64,000 nucleotides of DNA from Lates calcarifer (taxonomy: Eukaryota; Chordata; Actinopteri; Centropomidae). The stretch is from NCBI RefSeq assembly GCF_001640805.2, contig NC_066851.1, forward strand, positions 1,372,971 through 1,436,970, read 5' to 3'. The position numbers and the translations under genes are program-made. Below, in pieces: positions 54,220-64,000 of this stretch (positions within the stretch are counted from its first letter, which is position 1; every line of letters starts with the position of its first letter). The notes beneath the pieces are model-generated. The model did no database searches, was not told the DNA's origin, and worked only from the letters and a program-made list of their open reading frames with translations.

Positions 54220-54770
54220 ATACACAGACAGCATTTTTGCATTACTGTAATCCCTTTCTTATCTCCAGTCCTTTGGGGACTCATGTGGTCATTACATGAC
54301 CTCTTTCAGTGCATCTGGGTACCATGGTCTGTGGATGATCTGAAACCCAGTAAGCCTATGCTTGAGCACCTTGTGGTCATGGTTTGGGTTTGGGAAATGT
54401 CATCATTGCATTTGCATTCTGTTGCCTTGGTTCGACCGCCACTGTTCAAAAGAAGCTGCTATCTGAGAGAAAGATTTGTGAGGTGGAGGAGAAGTAGTTT
54501 GGTTGATGCACAGGTCAAAGAGAGAGAGAAGAGAGAAGGGGTCAGGGTAGGTTGGTTTGTGCAAGTTGTGTTTGCCATATGCAGATATTGTTGAGTAAAT
54601 AATTTTAAAAACTGAACTAAAATGTTGTCACTGTAAGAACAAGCATACTTTGCGTCATTCAATATTAATGGAAGGTTTGGATATTTTCAACATAAATCTT
54701 CCAACAACCAGATCTGTTGACAGTTTTAACATCTTTGTCATAACAAAACTAAGAGTCTGCAGCAATGCTA
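54220..54770. other. Continuation of unexplained block, then AT-rich
   Basis: 54220-54600 has the same texture as the open frame upstream and a second frame (54283-54594, 103 codons) without domains. GA-rich at 54512-54540. Nothing is recognised. Confidence 0.35.
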
Positions 54771-54774
54771 ACCG

Positions 54775-54965
54775 GCCTGAGAGGTTGTTCTTAGACACAG
54801 CAGTGCTTTGAGTAACATCAGCATGCTAACATACTCATTATGACAGCACTAACATACTGATGTTTAGGAGATATAATATTTATCATGTATACCATCTAAG
54901 TTTAGCCTATTAGTATGTTAATATTTGCTAATTATCACTAATCAAAGTACAGCTGTCATAACACA
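54775..54965 (+). repeat. Teleost GCTAAC-type dispersed repeat
   Basis: CATCAGCATGCTAACATACT, CACTAACATACTGATGTTTA, CCATCTAAGTTTAGCCTATT and TTTGCTAATTATCACTAATC, in the order of the common percomorph repeat also seen at 10766. Confidence 0.7.
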
Positions 54966-54969
54966 GAAA

Positions 54970-55730
54970 CTGTGTTCTGTGCATGGGTGTGACAAAATGG
55001 CTTGATAGTGCCCCCTGCAAATTTTCAAACACCCATTGCCATTGGGGTTAGTTTGTCCTAGGTGGATAAAATTTGAATATACAAAAAAACTCTCATGGAG
55101 CCCCACCCTAAACCCAACAGGAAGTTGGCTATTTTGATAGAAAGTTGAAAATTTATTTTATTTGCTGTTTTCAGGGGTCGTACTTGAATGAACTTGTCCT
55201 AGACGCTTAATCAGATCAACATCAAATTTGGTCAGTCTAATATTAAGACATAGACGATGTCAAATTGCAGAGCTTTTGAATTTTCGTTAGAGGATTTGTC
55301 TGTGGTGGGGCGGCCAATTTCCATGTCTCACCATGAAATAGGAAGTTGCTTTAACTCACAGGTACATTGTCCAATCTGCCCCATATTTTGCATGTATGAT
55401 CAGGGTCTTGGCCTGAACACATCTACATGTCAATATATATTTGATGTCCTGCTCCTGGCAGGTTGTCCACCTCACTTGGACCACTTTGTTCTGACAAATG
55501 GTCCACCTTTGATAATGTTACATTGTGAAGACAGTGAGATATCATCAAATGGCAATTTCGATGTCTCACCATGGAAGAGGAAGTTGTTCTAACTCACTTA
55601 TATATTGCCAGATCTGCCTCAAACTTTACATTTATGATAAGTGGCCTGGCCTGAAGTTATCTACATGCCAGGGGGTGGGTGCATAATGAGAAAGTGAACA
55701 CAGGGAACACATGATATTTGTATGTAAGTG
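54970..55730 (+). repeat. Teleost repeat with two homologous sub-units
   Basis: AGTGCCCCCTGCAAATTTTC, AACAGGAAGTTGGCTATTTT, GAACTTGTCCTAGACGCTTA and CATCAAATTTGGTCAGTCTA are followed by two related units of about 110 bases (55318-55427 and 55556-55667). Each carries TCTCACCATG(A/G)AA(T/G)AGGAAGTTG ... AACTCAC ... ATCTGCC ... TATGATAAG/CAGGG ... CCTGAA ... ATCTACATG. This is a high-copy percomorph repeat. Spurious frame 55257-55592 lies in it. Confidence 0.65.
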
Positions 55731-55806
55731 CAGTGTCCGATGATCCCAAAAGGTATGGCTGTCACGATAGGCATCCCGCCAGCACCACTGATGGCTGCTA
55801 CAAATA

Positions 55807-55808
55807 TA

Positions 55809-55839
<31 letters not shown>

Positions 55840-55845
55840 TATTAA
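55807..55845. repeat. (ATT)n microsatellite
   Basis: About twelve ATT units with one ACT interruption. Confidence 0.9.
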
Positions 55846-57620
55846 GATTCGGTGTTTCAGTGCTATCTCTGCTTCTATCTGTGATTTTTTTCTTTAATTA
55901 GCAGGGATCTGATAGACAGCAGAAAAAAAAAAAAGTCTTACACCAAAGGCAGAGAAAAAGACAGCATTAGCAGAGAGATGATTAAAAAGCATGGCTGCAT
56001 TGACTGCTCAGATCATTAGTAGCAGGCAGATTGTTCTTGTTCTCAGCTAATGTTGGTCATTTTTTTATTTTTTGGTCCAATATGGTACAGTCACCATGGG
56101 GATATAGAATACACATGGGGTAGACGGCAGGTATAAATGTTTGAGGTCCTGCTGCAAAGAAATTTGACATCTGTGACAAGTGAACTGAAAGAGGTGTGAC
56201 ATTCTTGACAGCCTGTGTACAATGAAATTGAACTAGTGTAAAGAGCATGAGACAACTTTTGTGATATTGATGGAAAGTTATAAAAAATGTGCCCATCAGC
56301 TTTTCTTATTCATCACAATCATGCAGCAAAGTCAGCATAAGAAATCAAGAAAGGTTGCAAGGAGCCCAGCTATTATTTGGGATATATTTAGTTTTCTCGT
56401 GATTGTCAGAAAATGATTTCATGAGGTTGAGAAGCCTGTTTTTGTCAAATTAATGCTGAAACAAATAAGAGTTAGTTGATAAATAGAAATTGTTCAAACA
56501 CAATTTTAAATAATTTATAAATAAAAATAGCCAACATAGGATGCTATTTAAAAAAAATCTGGATATCTCTCTGTTATATATCATTAATTTAATATTTCAA
56601 TTCAGTTCATTTTGCCTCTTTTCCTCTAAGTGGCATTGGGCAGCACAAGTAGGGGAGGATGGGCTGACAGGGGAGCAGTGGGATGAGGACCTGAGGAGAA
56701 TATGAGACCTTCTAAAACAGAAAAAAATGGAGAGTTGAGACTGGGCTGGAGGAAAATGAAACAGGAGAAAGGAGAAAAAAAATCACTTAAATTCATTGTT
56801 AAAGAGCTATCCCCTACACAAGCTGGACTATCAACCAGGCAATATGATCAACTGCTCCAGGGCTCTAAGGGTCTGAAAGCTCCAGGCTTACTTTGTGTCA
56901 CCTGGTCTGTGGTAATTGCAATGATAATAATTTATAGTTTGCAAATTTTCAGCACCACAGTGCAACATCACAGGTGACCCTCTGGGCCCTGCTTAACAGG
57001 AGTTCTGTTAATTTCCTGACCTGTAGTTTCTGTCTTGAAGAGAGCTCTTGTGCCATAATCTTGTTTCAGTACATTCATTATTTCAGTTTTGTGCTTATTA
57101 GTTACATAATTGTACCCTGATTTGTGTTAGATTAAATCAGTACACAGCAATCTGAGGCCAGGTATAAAAACTGTACACAGTACATAGGGAATGGGAGAAA
57201 CGATGGGCCTAGAAACTCTGGTTGTTCCCAGGCACACTAATCTGGTCCTTGGTTGGGGCGGTACTTGCTAAAACATTCAAGTCCTTCGGACTGAATGAAA
57301 AAAGACAAATTGTTGCAGTGATCACAAAGAGGATCATATTATACATAATTACAGCTGAAATGATTAGTCAGATATTTGACAGAGAATTAATGTGCAGCTA
57401 TTTTGATAATGGTTCTGGTTTATAAATGCAAGAATTTACCCCTTTTCTATGGTAGTATACCAAAGAACTTTGAGTTTTGGACTATTGGTCACTAAAACAG
57501 TGACAGTACTGCTTTCTTTATGTCTTACATTGTATGGATGAAATAATTCATTGATTAATCTGAGAAATATTGTAATTGGAAGATAGATTTTAGAAATATA
57601 ATGCCCCCCACCCCATCCAG
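55846..57620. other. Intergenic, nothing recognised
   Basis: AT-rich to mixed; frames 56057-56296 and 56702-56977 show no domain. Nothing else is supported. Confidence 0.45.
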
Positions 57621-57715
57621 ATAAAGGAGAGAGAAAGTGAAGAAGAGGAAAAGAGAAAAAAAGTTATGAAACACAATCAGAAAGAGGGAGATAGAGAGAA
57701 AGAGATGGTGCTCAG
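57621..57715. repeat. Purine-rich tract
   Basis: GGAGAGAGAAAGTGAAGAAG and GAAAGAGGGAGATAGAGAGA, nearly all A/G on the plus strand. Confidence 0.6.
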
Positions 57716-57719
57716 AAAC

Positions 57720-57960
57720 ACCTCAGCAGCAGAACGAGGCAGGTGTTTAATTTGAGAATTAAGACAGCGTGAAAGTTCATAAGTATGCTAATGGATCTCT
57801 ACCCCAGTCTACCAGATGAAGCGTCCTCGTCTGCTGAAGAGGAGGAAGAGATCCACCTGAAATGCTGTTATAATAATGCACAGCAATTTTCCATCCTCTA
57901 TTCTGCACTCACAGAAAAAGAAACCTTTTAATGGCACATAGGCTGACCATAAAGCATCAT
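57720..57960. promoter_or_regulatory. Candidate conserved non-coding element (weak)
   Basis: Repeat-free block: GTGTTTAATTTGAGAATTAA, AAGTATGCTAATGGATCTCT and AATAATGCACAGCAATTTTC. TAAT/ATTA cores in mixed-composition DNA. Confidence 0.25.
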
Positions 57961-59379
57961 CAAAGCGCTAGGAATGTAATGTATGATACCTGAGATATCA
58001 TTCATGTTATTGATAATAAAACAAATGTATAAAACAGGGTAAGGCACAATGGAAGCAACACACATTTGAATATAATATTTCATGCCCTGTGCCCAATCTG
58101 GATCTCAGACAGACAGACAGTCATAGTGACACAACATTGCTGCACATTTAGTAACTGCAGAAACAAGTAGCATTAAGAAAACTGTGGAAAAAAGTGAACT
58201 GAATTGTACAAATGGGAATCTCTCATTCTTTATACAATTAATTTTCTATGTATATTTAGTAATTCAATGATTGAGCATATGAAGCGGTAATAACTGAACA
58301 AAAATTCTCTGCGTAATGCATATTAGGTCCTACTTGAAGAAGAAGCATTAGCCACAGTGGCTACTCTGATCAGCTACTCTCTTTATTCTCAGTGGCAAGT
58401 GTTTGTGATGATTTGTAAAATTAAGCTTGTGCAGATATACTGTACCTCTACAACGAAACAGATGAGTGCACACTTATCATGACTCACAAAGTCACAATGA
58501 CCACATTTCTGGGAAATGCACCAGACTGAAATATTGAATAAATATATACTGGAACCTTTCTTTTAAGGTGTGTTCACAAAGAAAGTCAGGCAAACTTATG
58601 ACACAGCAAAACAAATAATGCAACAGTATAATTTTGTGAGAAGATACTTCCTAAATTTCCCCTCCAGAGACATTTTAAGGTATGTAAAAAAAAAACTTTG
58701 CTATGATAATAATATTTTGTTTAATGTAGTTTTTTTTTTTTTTAATGTAAATAAAAATAATATAATAAAAATGATAAAAACTCTCGAAACACATCTGCAC
58801 TTACTTTGTCAATGAGAAATTCTGGATCTATAAATATGCCCTGCCCTCCACCACTGGAGGTTTCAGGTTTCGCCCCACCCCTCAAGTTGACAGGATTGGT
58901 TGGCATGTGATGTATGAAACCCAGGCTGTCTGAATCTGTGTTTTTGAGACTTGGCATTCCAAGATGGAAATACTCAGCCATGATGTTGACTGCTTATTTC
59001 ATATATGGACATGTTATCAAGGTTAAAAACTTGAGTTTTTCTTTGAAGGTAAAGTTGCAAATTTGCATGTGTAGATGTGAACATTTCATATATCAGCATC
59101 TTAGAGAGGCTTAGCATCCACCACAGTTTAGCAGCGCTACTAAGAGAAAGACTGATCTTGGTTCAGTGCTTTACTTCCAGATGCTACCATTCCTAATAAG
59201 AACCATCAGAGGACAGACAGGCTAACTGTGAGTGAGTGAGTGAGTGATAAATCACTCAGTCTGTAAGTGTGTGAGGATTGCGGTGAGGGAGCGTGACGCA
59301 GTGCCATTTCAAAATCAGCTTGCAACAAGTCTTGTAATATGTCCCCTGTGTGAATGCGCACATATCTGTATGTTATGTA

Positions 59380-59380
<1 letters not shown>
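57961..59380. other. Intergenic, nothing recognised
   Basis: AT-rich with (GTGA)4 at 59230-59246 and T-runs near 58730. No features otherwise. Confidence 0.45.

Positions 59381-59381
<1 letters not shown>

Positions 59382-59410
<29 letters not shown>
59382..59410. repeat. (GT)n microsatellite
   Basis: About fourteen GT units. Confidence 0.95.
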
Positions 59411-59688
59411 CTGTATGTTGAGAAAGCTGTTGTGTTTGGGGAAGGTGCAGCATGTTCCTGTCAGGGCTGGCACCAGGGGCCTGCAGTACAGGGGTATGTG
59501 GATAGCTGGGATGGCCGGGTGTCTATAGGGCCCTGGGTTGCGCCCCATCCTCGTCACTGCAGATTTATGGTCCTCAGTAAGCATCTCCACACTAGGCTGC
59601 CAAGACCCAAGTCAGCAGTTAATTAAAACCTTTCAGTGGAATCCCTGTGAAGTTGCAGACCCTCTAACCCTCAGCCAGCAGCCAGCCA
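59411..59688. other. Intergenic, nothing recognised
   Basis: Fairly GC-rich (GGGGAAGGTGCAGCATGTTC and GGGCTGGCACCAGGGGCCTG). Frames on both strands here show no domain. Confidence 0.35.
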
Positions 59689-60054
59689 CATAAACTGAAA
59701 AAAGTGAAACATCTGTCATTCACCCATTATAAGAAATACACTGGACCATGGATAAGTAGCTCAGTACCCCAAGAACTACAGATTTTGTAGCAGGAGGACT
59801 CATGTTTCGATGTCAGTATAGCAGCACTGAAGAATTTACTGCATCAACTGACATTTATATCGACATGGAAAGTGCCAAAGTTTCCCTTAAACACTCTGCT
59901 GGACTATCTACATTTTTTCATCACTAGAACCCTGATTTATGTTTTTATTGAGATTTTATTCAAAGAAGTGTTTGTGTAGATATATTTTATATTGGTACAT
60001 CAGACACTGGTTTCAGCAGAATAACTTTGTAATAAATGTCTTGTCTTTTATCAG

Positions 60055-60258
60055 ATTGCTCAGAAGGAGGAAGCTGAAACAGAGCTTGAGAGGTGTACAA
60101 TAGCTGTGTCTGTTGTCAGGGAGGAGGAGGATCATCTCCAGCCACCACATGACATTGGAATTGTCACTGAAGGTGTGGAAGTCTTTAATGAGTTGCCATC
60201 AGTTGCATATGCATGTGGCATGCTGTTCGGCCTCATCTATGCTTTAAACATGCTCTAA
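60055..60258 (+). pseudogene. Candidate terminal exon, SAMD3-like protein C-terminal part
   Basis: Directly after TTGTCTTTTATCAG (a credible 3' splice site) lies a 67-codon open stretch ending TAA. It reads IAQKEEAETELERCT, VSVVREEEDHLQPPHDIGIV, TEGVEVFNELPSVAYACGML and FGLIYALNML. The segment DIGIVTEGVEV...ACxMLFGLIYALN resembles the C-terminal region of uncharacterised or SAMD3-like fish proteins (family: DVGIVIEGVEVL...MLFGLIYALNLSYP). In relatives the chain continues about 30-40 residues, so the early stop suggests truncation. AATAAA follows at 60371-60376. No upstream exon is seen in the window. It may be a decayed gene fragment or a copy captured by a transposon. Confidence 0.4.
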
Positions 60259-60370
60259 GCTATTATTTCATTTATTTTTTGGTGGGTTTGGTAGGTTTTT
60301 TTTTTTTATCTTGTATTTGTTTATTTTTTGCACATTATAGAAAATGTGATGCTTTTTAAAAAGACTTCAC

Positions 60371-60376
60371 AATAAA
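60371..60376 (+). terminator. Poly(A) signal after the candidate exon
   Basis: AATAAA 113 bases past the stop codon. The position is plausible for a short 3' UTR, though AT-rich DNA gives many such hexamers by chance. Confidence 0.35.
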
Positions 60377-60961
60377 AATGTAGGTCTTTTGAAGAGAATC
60401 ATTCCTGTCTTTATTTATGTTAATTTAATTGATAAAATGTTTTTGGTTTTATATTAAGTGAAATATCTCTTTTATTTTATTGCTAATTTAGCTTTAAAGC
60501 TGTAAAAGGCATTTTTAAATGTTATTTTAATTAACATGTAGGCATGTGATTTAAAAAAAATATTGCTTAACATTACATTTTTGTACTGAATCAAAAGTTT
60601 AACTTGAGAAAAGTTAGTAATATTGCTTGTAACAAAATTACAGCTATTTAATTAGTTTATTCTAAAAACTATACTCAGATGTAATTAGAAATATTAAGTT
60701 TTCTCAAATAAAAAAAAAGATTTGTAATAAAGTAAAAAATAGTGTATGGTCTTTATAATAAATAATCTTGTTAATTTGTGTGAATGTAAATTTTAATAAA
60801 GTTTGATTGATATTTAATCAAAATTTACGGTTTGACCAAGTCACAAATATAACTTGACAAAAACTAATAAATTCAGGTGTAACAAATTAGAGCAAATTTT
60901 TTTTTTTTAGGTTAGTCCAATGTATCATTTTTTTTCAGTGTACCTCTGCATGCCACAAACA

Positions 60962-61030
60962 CACACAATGTTTGTGTTGGGGTGTGGGGGGTGGTGATGG
61001 GGATGTTGGGGGCCTTGGGGTGGGTAGGGA
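60962..61030 (+). repeat. G-rich tract (potential G-quadruplex)
   Basis: GGGGTGTGGGGGGTGGTGAT, GGGGATGTTGGGGGCCTTGG and GGTGGGTAGGG: at least six G-runs of three or more on the plus strand. Confidence 0.7.
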
Positions 61031-61108
61031 GGCTAACCATATAAGCAATGTGTGGAATCACACACTCACATAGACGATGTCAGGAACAAGAGTGTGGTTG
61101 TATTGCAT

Positions 61109-61129
61109 CACACACACACACACACACAC
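61109..61129. repeat. (CA)n microsatellite
   Basis: About ten CA units. Confidence 0.9.
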
Positions 61130-61279
61130 TTAAACACCTTAAAAGATAGTCATCCTAGGCCTATGTGATCTCTTTAAGAGAAATATGTCTTCAGAACTGT
61201 GTTTGTTTCTACCATGATTCCCAGCTGGTCGTATCTCACTGGTCCACATCCCTATAGACATCTACTCACCGTCCAAGTG

Positions 61280-61757
61280 AAGTGTAGTGTAGTGGCAGTC
61301 AATGACTGCCTGAAGTCTTGAGCCCATAGGCATCAGCAGGCTCCTTGTATTTTCTCTGATGATGCTATCTGAGGCCTTCAGTGTAACCACCATAAACTCT
61401 TATTGTAGGGTTTCTCTGCCTTTGAGCCTCATTGTCTTCTTCACATTCATGGTGTCCTCTTTACTCCTCATACTGACAGATAACTCCACCTGGCAACTCT
61501 GAGTCAACTCTGAGACACGTAATGAACAAACTCTTTTGTGCATGAACAAACATTGAAACAACACACAACAGCCCAGCTAACATTTAAATTTCCAATTACT
61601 TTTGAACTACTGCAATTTGTTAAAAGGGCAGTTCTTTAAAGCTGAGTCTTTGCACTAGTAGTATCCATTATTTTATTTCAAATTGAATGAGCTGAAATGC
61701 AAAGCCCAAAGGAAAGAAAATATGTAAATGTCCAAATAATAATGGTCTGGACTGTAC
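61280..61757 (-). mobile_element. Tc1/mariner-type element remnant
   Basis: The right end, read on the minus strand, begins GTACAGTCCAGACCATTATT and ATTTGGACATTT, the recognised end of a fish Tc1-type family (GTACAGTCAGGTCCATAAATATTTGGACA). The inner TCAATGACTGCCTGAAGTCT and TGAGCCCATAGGCATCAGCA (61298-61340) match the usual interior on the plus strand. The opposite end and most of the transposase are missing. Confidence 0.6.
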
Positions 61758-62103
61758 ATAACAAAAATGAAAAAAAAAAGGCAAATGATACATAAATACA
61801 TCAGAATCAGAATCAGACTTTATTGCCAAGTAAGTTTGCACATACAAGGAATTTGTCTTGGTATATTGGTGCTAAAGGACAGTTATAGAAAAGAAAAGAG
61901 CAAAAAGCAAGAACTGTATTTAAAGGAACATAAATATATACACAAGGAGCATAAATATACATAATTAAAATGTAAAGTGTTAAGTGTAGAGTGCAAATGT
62001 TAGAAGGTGGCAGCGATTGTCCAGATGTGCGTTAATGTAACGCATAGATGTACGTTAATGTAACGTGTAGTTGGGGGTGGGGGAATTATAGTCTGTGACA
62101 GTC

Positions 62104-62140
62104 TGTGTGTGTGTGTGTTGGGGGGTGAGGGGGTGGGCTA
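62104..62140 (+). repeat. (GT)n and G-rich stretch
   Basis: GTGTGTGTGTGTTGGGGGGT followed by GAGGGGGTGGG. Together with GGGGGTGGGGG at 62069-62081 this could form a G-quadruplex on the plus strand. It lies in the LINE 3' UTR. Confidence 0.65.
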
Positions 62141-62779
62141 GATCTTGTTGAGGAGTCCAGTTGCAGACAGGAAAAAGCTGTTCTTGTGGCATGAGGTCTT
62201 GGTTTTGATGCACTGCAACCTCCTGCGTGTCCTGAAGAGTTTGTGACCAGGATGGGAGGGATCGGCCATGATCGTTCCTGCTCGCCTCAGGGTCCTGGAG
62301 GTGTACAGGTCCTGGAGAGAAGACAGGTTACAGCTGATCACCTTCTCAGCAGACCGGATGACACGCTGCAGTCTGCCTCTGTCCCTGGCAGTAGCAGCAG
62401 TGTACCAGATTGTGATGGAGGAGGTGAAGATGGACTCAATGATGGAGGTGTAGAAGTGCACCATTGTTGTCCTTGGCAGGTTGAACTTCTTCAGCTGCTG
62501 CAGGAAGTACATCCTCTGCTGGGCCTTCTTGATCAGGGAGCTGATGTTTAGCTCCCACTTGAGGTCTTGGGTGATGATGGTCCCCAGGAAACGGAAGGAC
62601 TCCATAGTTCTGACTGGGGAGTCACACAGGATGATGGGAGAGGCTGAAGCTGTGTTCTTCCTGAAGTCTACAACTATCTCCACTGTCTTCACAGCGTTGA
62701 GCTCCAGGTTGTTTTCACTGCACCAGCTGATCAATCTCCCTCCTGTAGGTAGACTCATCCCCGTCAGAGATGAGCCCAT
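62138..62779 (-). pseudogene. LINE reverse transcriptase, C-terminal 213 codons
   Basis: The frame holds ISWCSENNLELNAVKTVEIV, VDFRKN, FRFLGTIITQDLKWELN, IKKAQQRMYFLQQLKKFNLP, FYTSIIESIFTSSITIWYTA, RLQRVIRSAEKVISCNLSSL, LYTSRTLRRAGTIMADPSHP and TSCHKNSFFLSATGLLNK. This is the thumb and C-terminal region of a Rex1/L2-like non-LTR RT, open for over 600 bases and so relatively young. Upstream (62780-62877) the minus strand still matches LYTNDCTS...SVKL. The FADDT catalytic block is missing: the text runs TVKLVVKHHPQWAHL, which fits a short deletion and a frameshift. It cannot be active. Confidence 0.85.
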
Positions 62780-62880
62780 TGAGGGTGGTGTTTGACCACC
62801 AGTTTGACAGTCTGGTGATTGGAGGTGCAGTTGTTGGTATACAGGGAGAAGATGTTTAGATTATACAGTATGTTCTCTTA

Positions 62881-64000
62881 ACCATGTGATTATGAATTCA
62901 ATTAAATTAAAAAATTTAAATTATATATATATTTTACCAGAGAGATGCCATTCCTGAGACAGGCATAAACACACAACCAAGACATGTAAGACATCACAAG
63001 ATAGGGTTGCCTTCCTCTAGCTAGTCCTAGCTGCAGGGAAGTGCACAGGGAAGTCTGCTAGAGGGCAGCCATTCGAAGGCCCTGTGTAGAAAATGAGTTG
63101 GATTTTGTAGGATGGAGCATGCTTTCCAGAGTACCTGCTGATCATGCAGTGAGGTCAGAGAGCAGACTGGGTGGCCTGTGATTCTAGAGCAGATATTCAC
63201 AGTATTCTGGAGGTGCCTCTTGTTTTGGATTGTGAGATTGGCGTCACTTCAGTTTGTTGTGGTGTATAGCTATCTTGAGGGCGAAGAAAGTGACTGCATG
63301 ATTGACCAGAAACCTGGTCTGATGTTAATAGTGCAGTATTTCACTGGATTGTGCACCTACATCGGCGGGTGCATAACACATGCACAGTCCACTTCTTACA
63401 CACACAGTGCACAAATATGCAAAAGATTAAAATAAAAAGGCATGTTGTGTGTTGCATAACGTTGCCATGCATCATGGAAGTTTCTTGAATGTAAATGAGA
63501 ACACATTACAGGACTTTAGAAGGCATGAACTGCTTGTGCTGATGCCCATGAACCCAAATAAACCAGCAGCAGTGGAGAGTGCGAGGAGAGATCAGATGGC
63601 AAAAGAAGCTGGCAAAACCCTCTTTATAATAACAAGAAAAGTAAAAAGTTTTAGATTGTGTGTTTAGATTGTTATAACAGACTTAAAGTTTGAAAAGTAA
63701 AATAAATAAATAAATAAAAAGCTGGGGGTGGAGAGGAGTGTAATACTGTGCTGTGAATCGAAATTTGATTGTACCAGACTGGATAATGATAGATTTTAAA
63801 AACTAGAATGATAAAAACTAAATCTGTGAGTGCCCTGCCTTGTGGATGAACAACTTGGCCTCATCCAGAGGTCTCCTCGGTGGTTTCGACAGCATCCCAT
63901 TGTTTCTACAGATCTCTTTGAATCCAATGATGAATCTTAGCTCAGATGTGCTTTCTTGATTCCTTAAGACAGGATTAAAGATGAAGGAAGTTATCCTTTT
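62881..64000. other. Intergenic, nothing recognised
   Basis: Mixed to AT-rich with (AAAT)5 near 63699-63718. Frames 63178-63435 and 63449-63667 show no recognisable domain. The window ends without a gene. Confidence 0.45.

Larger units (their letters stand above)
59690..60942 (+). mobile_element. Possible non-autonomous DNA element carrying a host-like exon
   Basis: The left edge ATAAACTGAAAAAAGTGAAA (from 59690) and the right edge, read on the minus strand, TACACTGAAAAAAAATGATA (to 60942) align as an imperfect inverted repeat with one gap. The interior is AT-rich beyond 60.4 kb and holds the exon-like 60055-60258. ACACTGAAAAAAA ends are common in fish non-autonomous DNA elements. The A-run makes the match partly low-complexity, and no target duplication is clear. 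Confidence 0.3.
61800..62880 (-). mobile_element. Rex1/L2-like LINE, 3' part, with TCAGAA tail
   Basis: The element reads on the minus strand and ends in a short TCAGAATCAGAATCAGAC repeat (61801-61818), preceded by CTTTATTGCCAAGTAAGTTT, the familiar 3' terminus of a high-copy fish LINE. Coding for the RT C-terminus lies at 62138-62779. The 5' edge lies near 62877, so it is 5'-truncated, as most LINE copies are. (GT)n and G-runs at 62104-62140 lie in the 3' UTR. Confidence 0.85.

Noticed and set aside
59230..59246. Possible CRISPR-like or telomeric tandem array
   Set aside because: Only a short (GTGA)n run. No spacer-repeat structure is present anywhere in the window.

Overview
The window looks like a stretch of teleost fish nuclear genome, probably from a percomorph. 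It is AT-rich, shows no operons or bacterial gene organisation, and is full of eukaryotic simple repeats ((GT)n, (GATA)n, (TA)n, (CT)n, (ATT)n). It also carries mobile-element families typical of bony fish: nested hAT elements with BED-finger transposases, a mariner, several Tc1-like remnants, an L2-type LINE ending in a TTGA repeat, a Rex1/L2-like LINE ending in a TCAGAA repeat, two other non-LTR retroelements, Ty3/gypsy fragments and tRNA-derived SINEs. The taxonomic call and family names rest on recalled family resemblance. No database search was possible.

No intact host protein-coding gene can be supported. Almost every open frame is short and falls in simple repeats, strand-biased DNA or dead transposons. 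The best gene-like piece is a candidate terminal exon (60055-60258, 67 codons) with an AG acceptor and a downstream AATAAA. It resembles the C-terminal end of the SAMD3-like proteins amplified in fish and may lie inside a non-autonomous DNA element. An unexplained 170-codon frame sits at 53704-54216.

Layout: 2.1-3.8 kb is an unclassified repeat with internal direct duplications. 4.83-7.30 kb is a hAT element with a second hAT inserted in it. 11.5-12.7 kb is a degenerate TTCAGC-rich repeat. 14.9 and 21.9 kb are SINEs. 16.6-17.6 kb is a LINE remnant. 17.7-20.9 kb is high-complexity, candidate regulatory DNA plus a GATA microsatellite. 24-29 kb holds assorted repeats, including a 1.6 kb LTR-like unit. 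30.3-35.6 kb is a transposon graveyard in the order gypsy gag/RT, gypsy integrase, L2, mariner, Tc1. 37.6-38.3, 41.65-42.2, 45.4-46.3, 47.2-47.5 and 50.2-50.4 kb look like developmental conserved non-coding elements, with homeodomain, GATA and MEF2 motifs. 48.7-49.9 kb is a second LINE family. 51-56 kb has repeats and a possible solo LTR. 59.7-62.9 kb has the SAMD3-like exon, a Tc1-type remnant and a LINE 3' end.

The picture is therefore a gene desert or large intron. Its likely functional content is cis-regulatory, and its recognisable coding content is nearly all inactivated transposon. The regulatory interpretation is inference from base composition and motifs. Cross-species alignment would be the deciding test.
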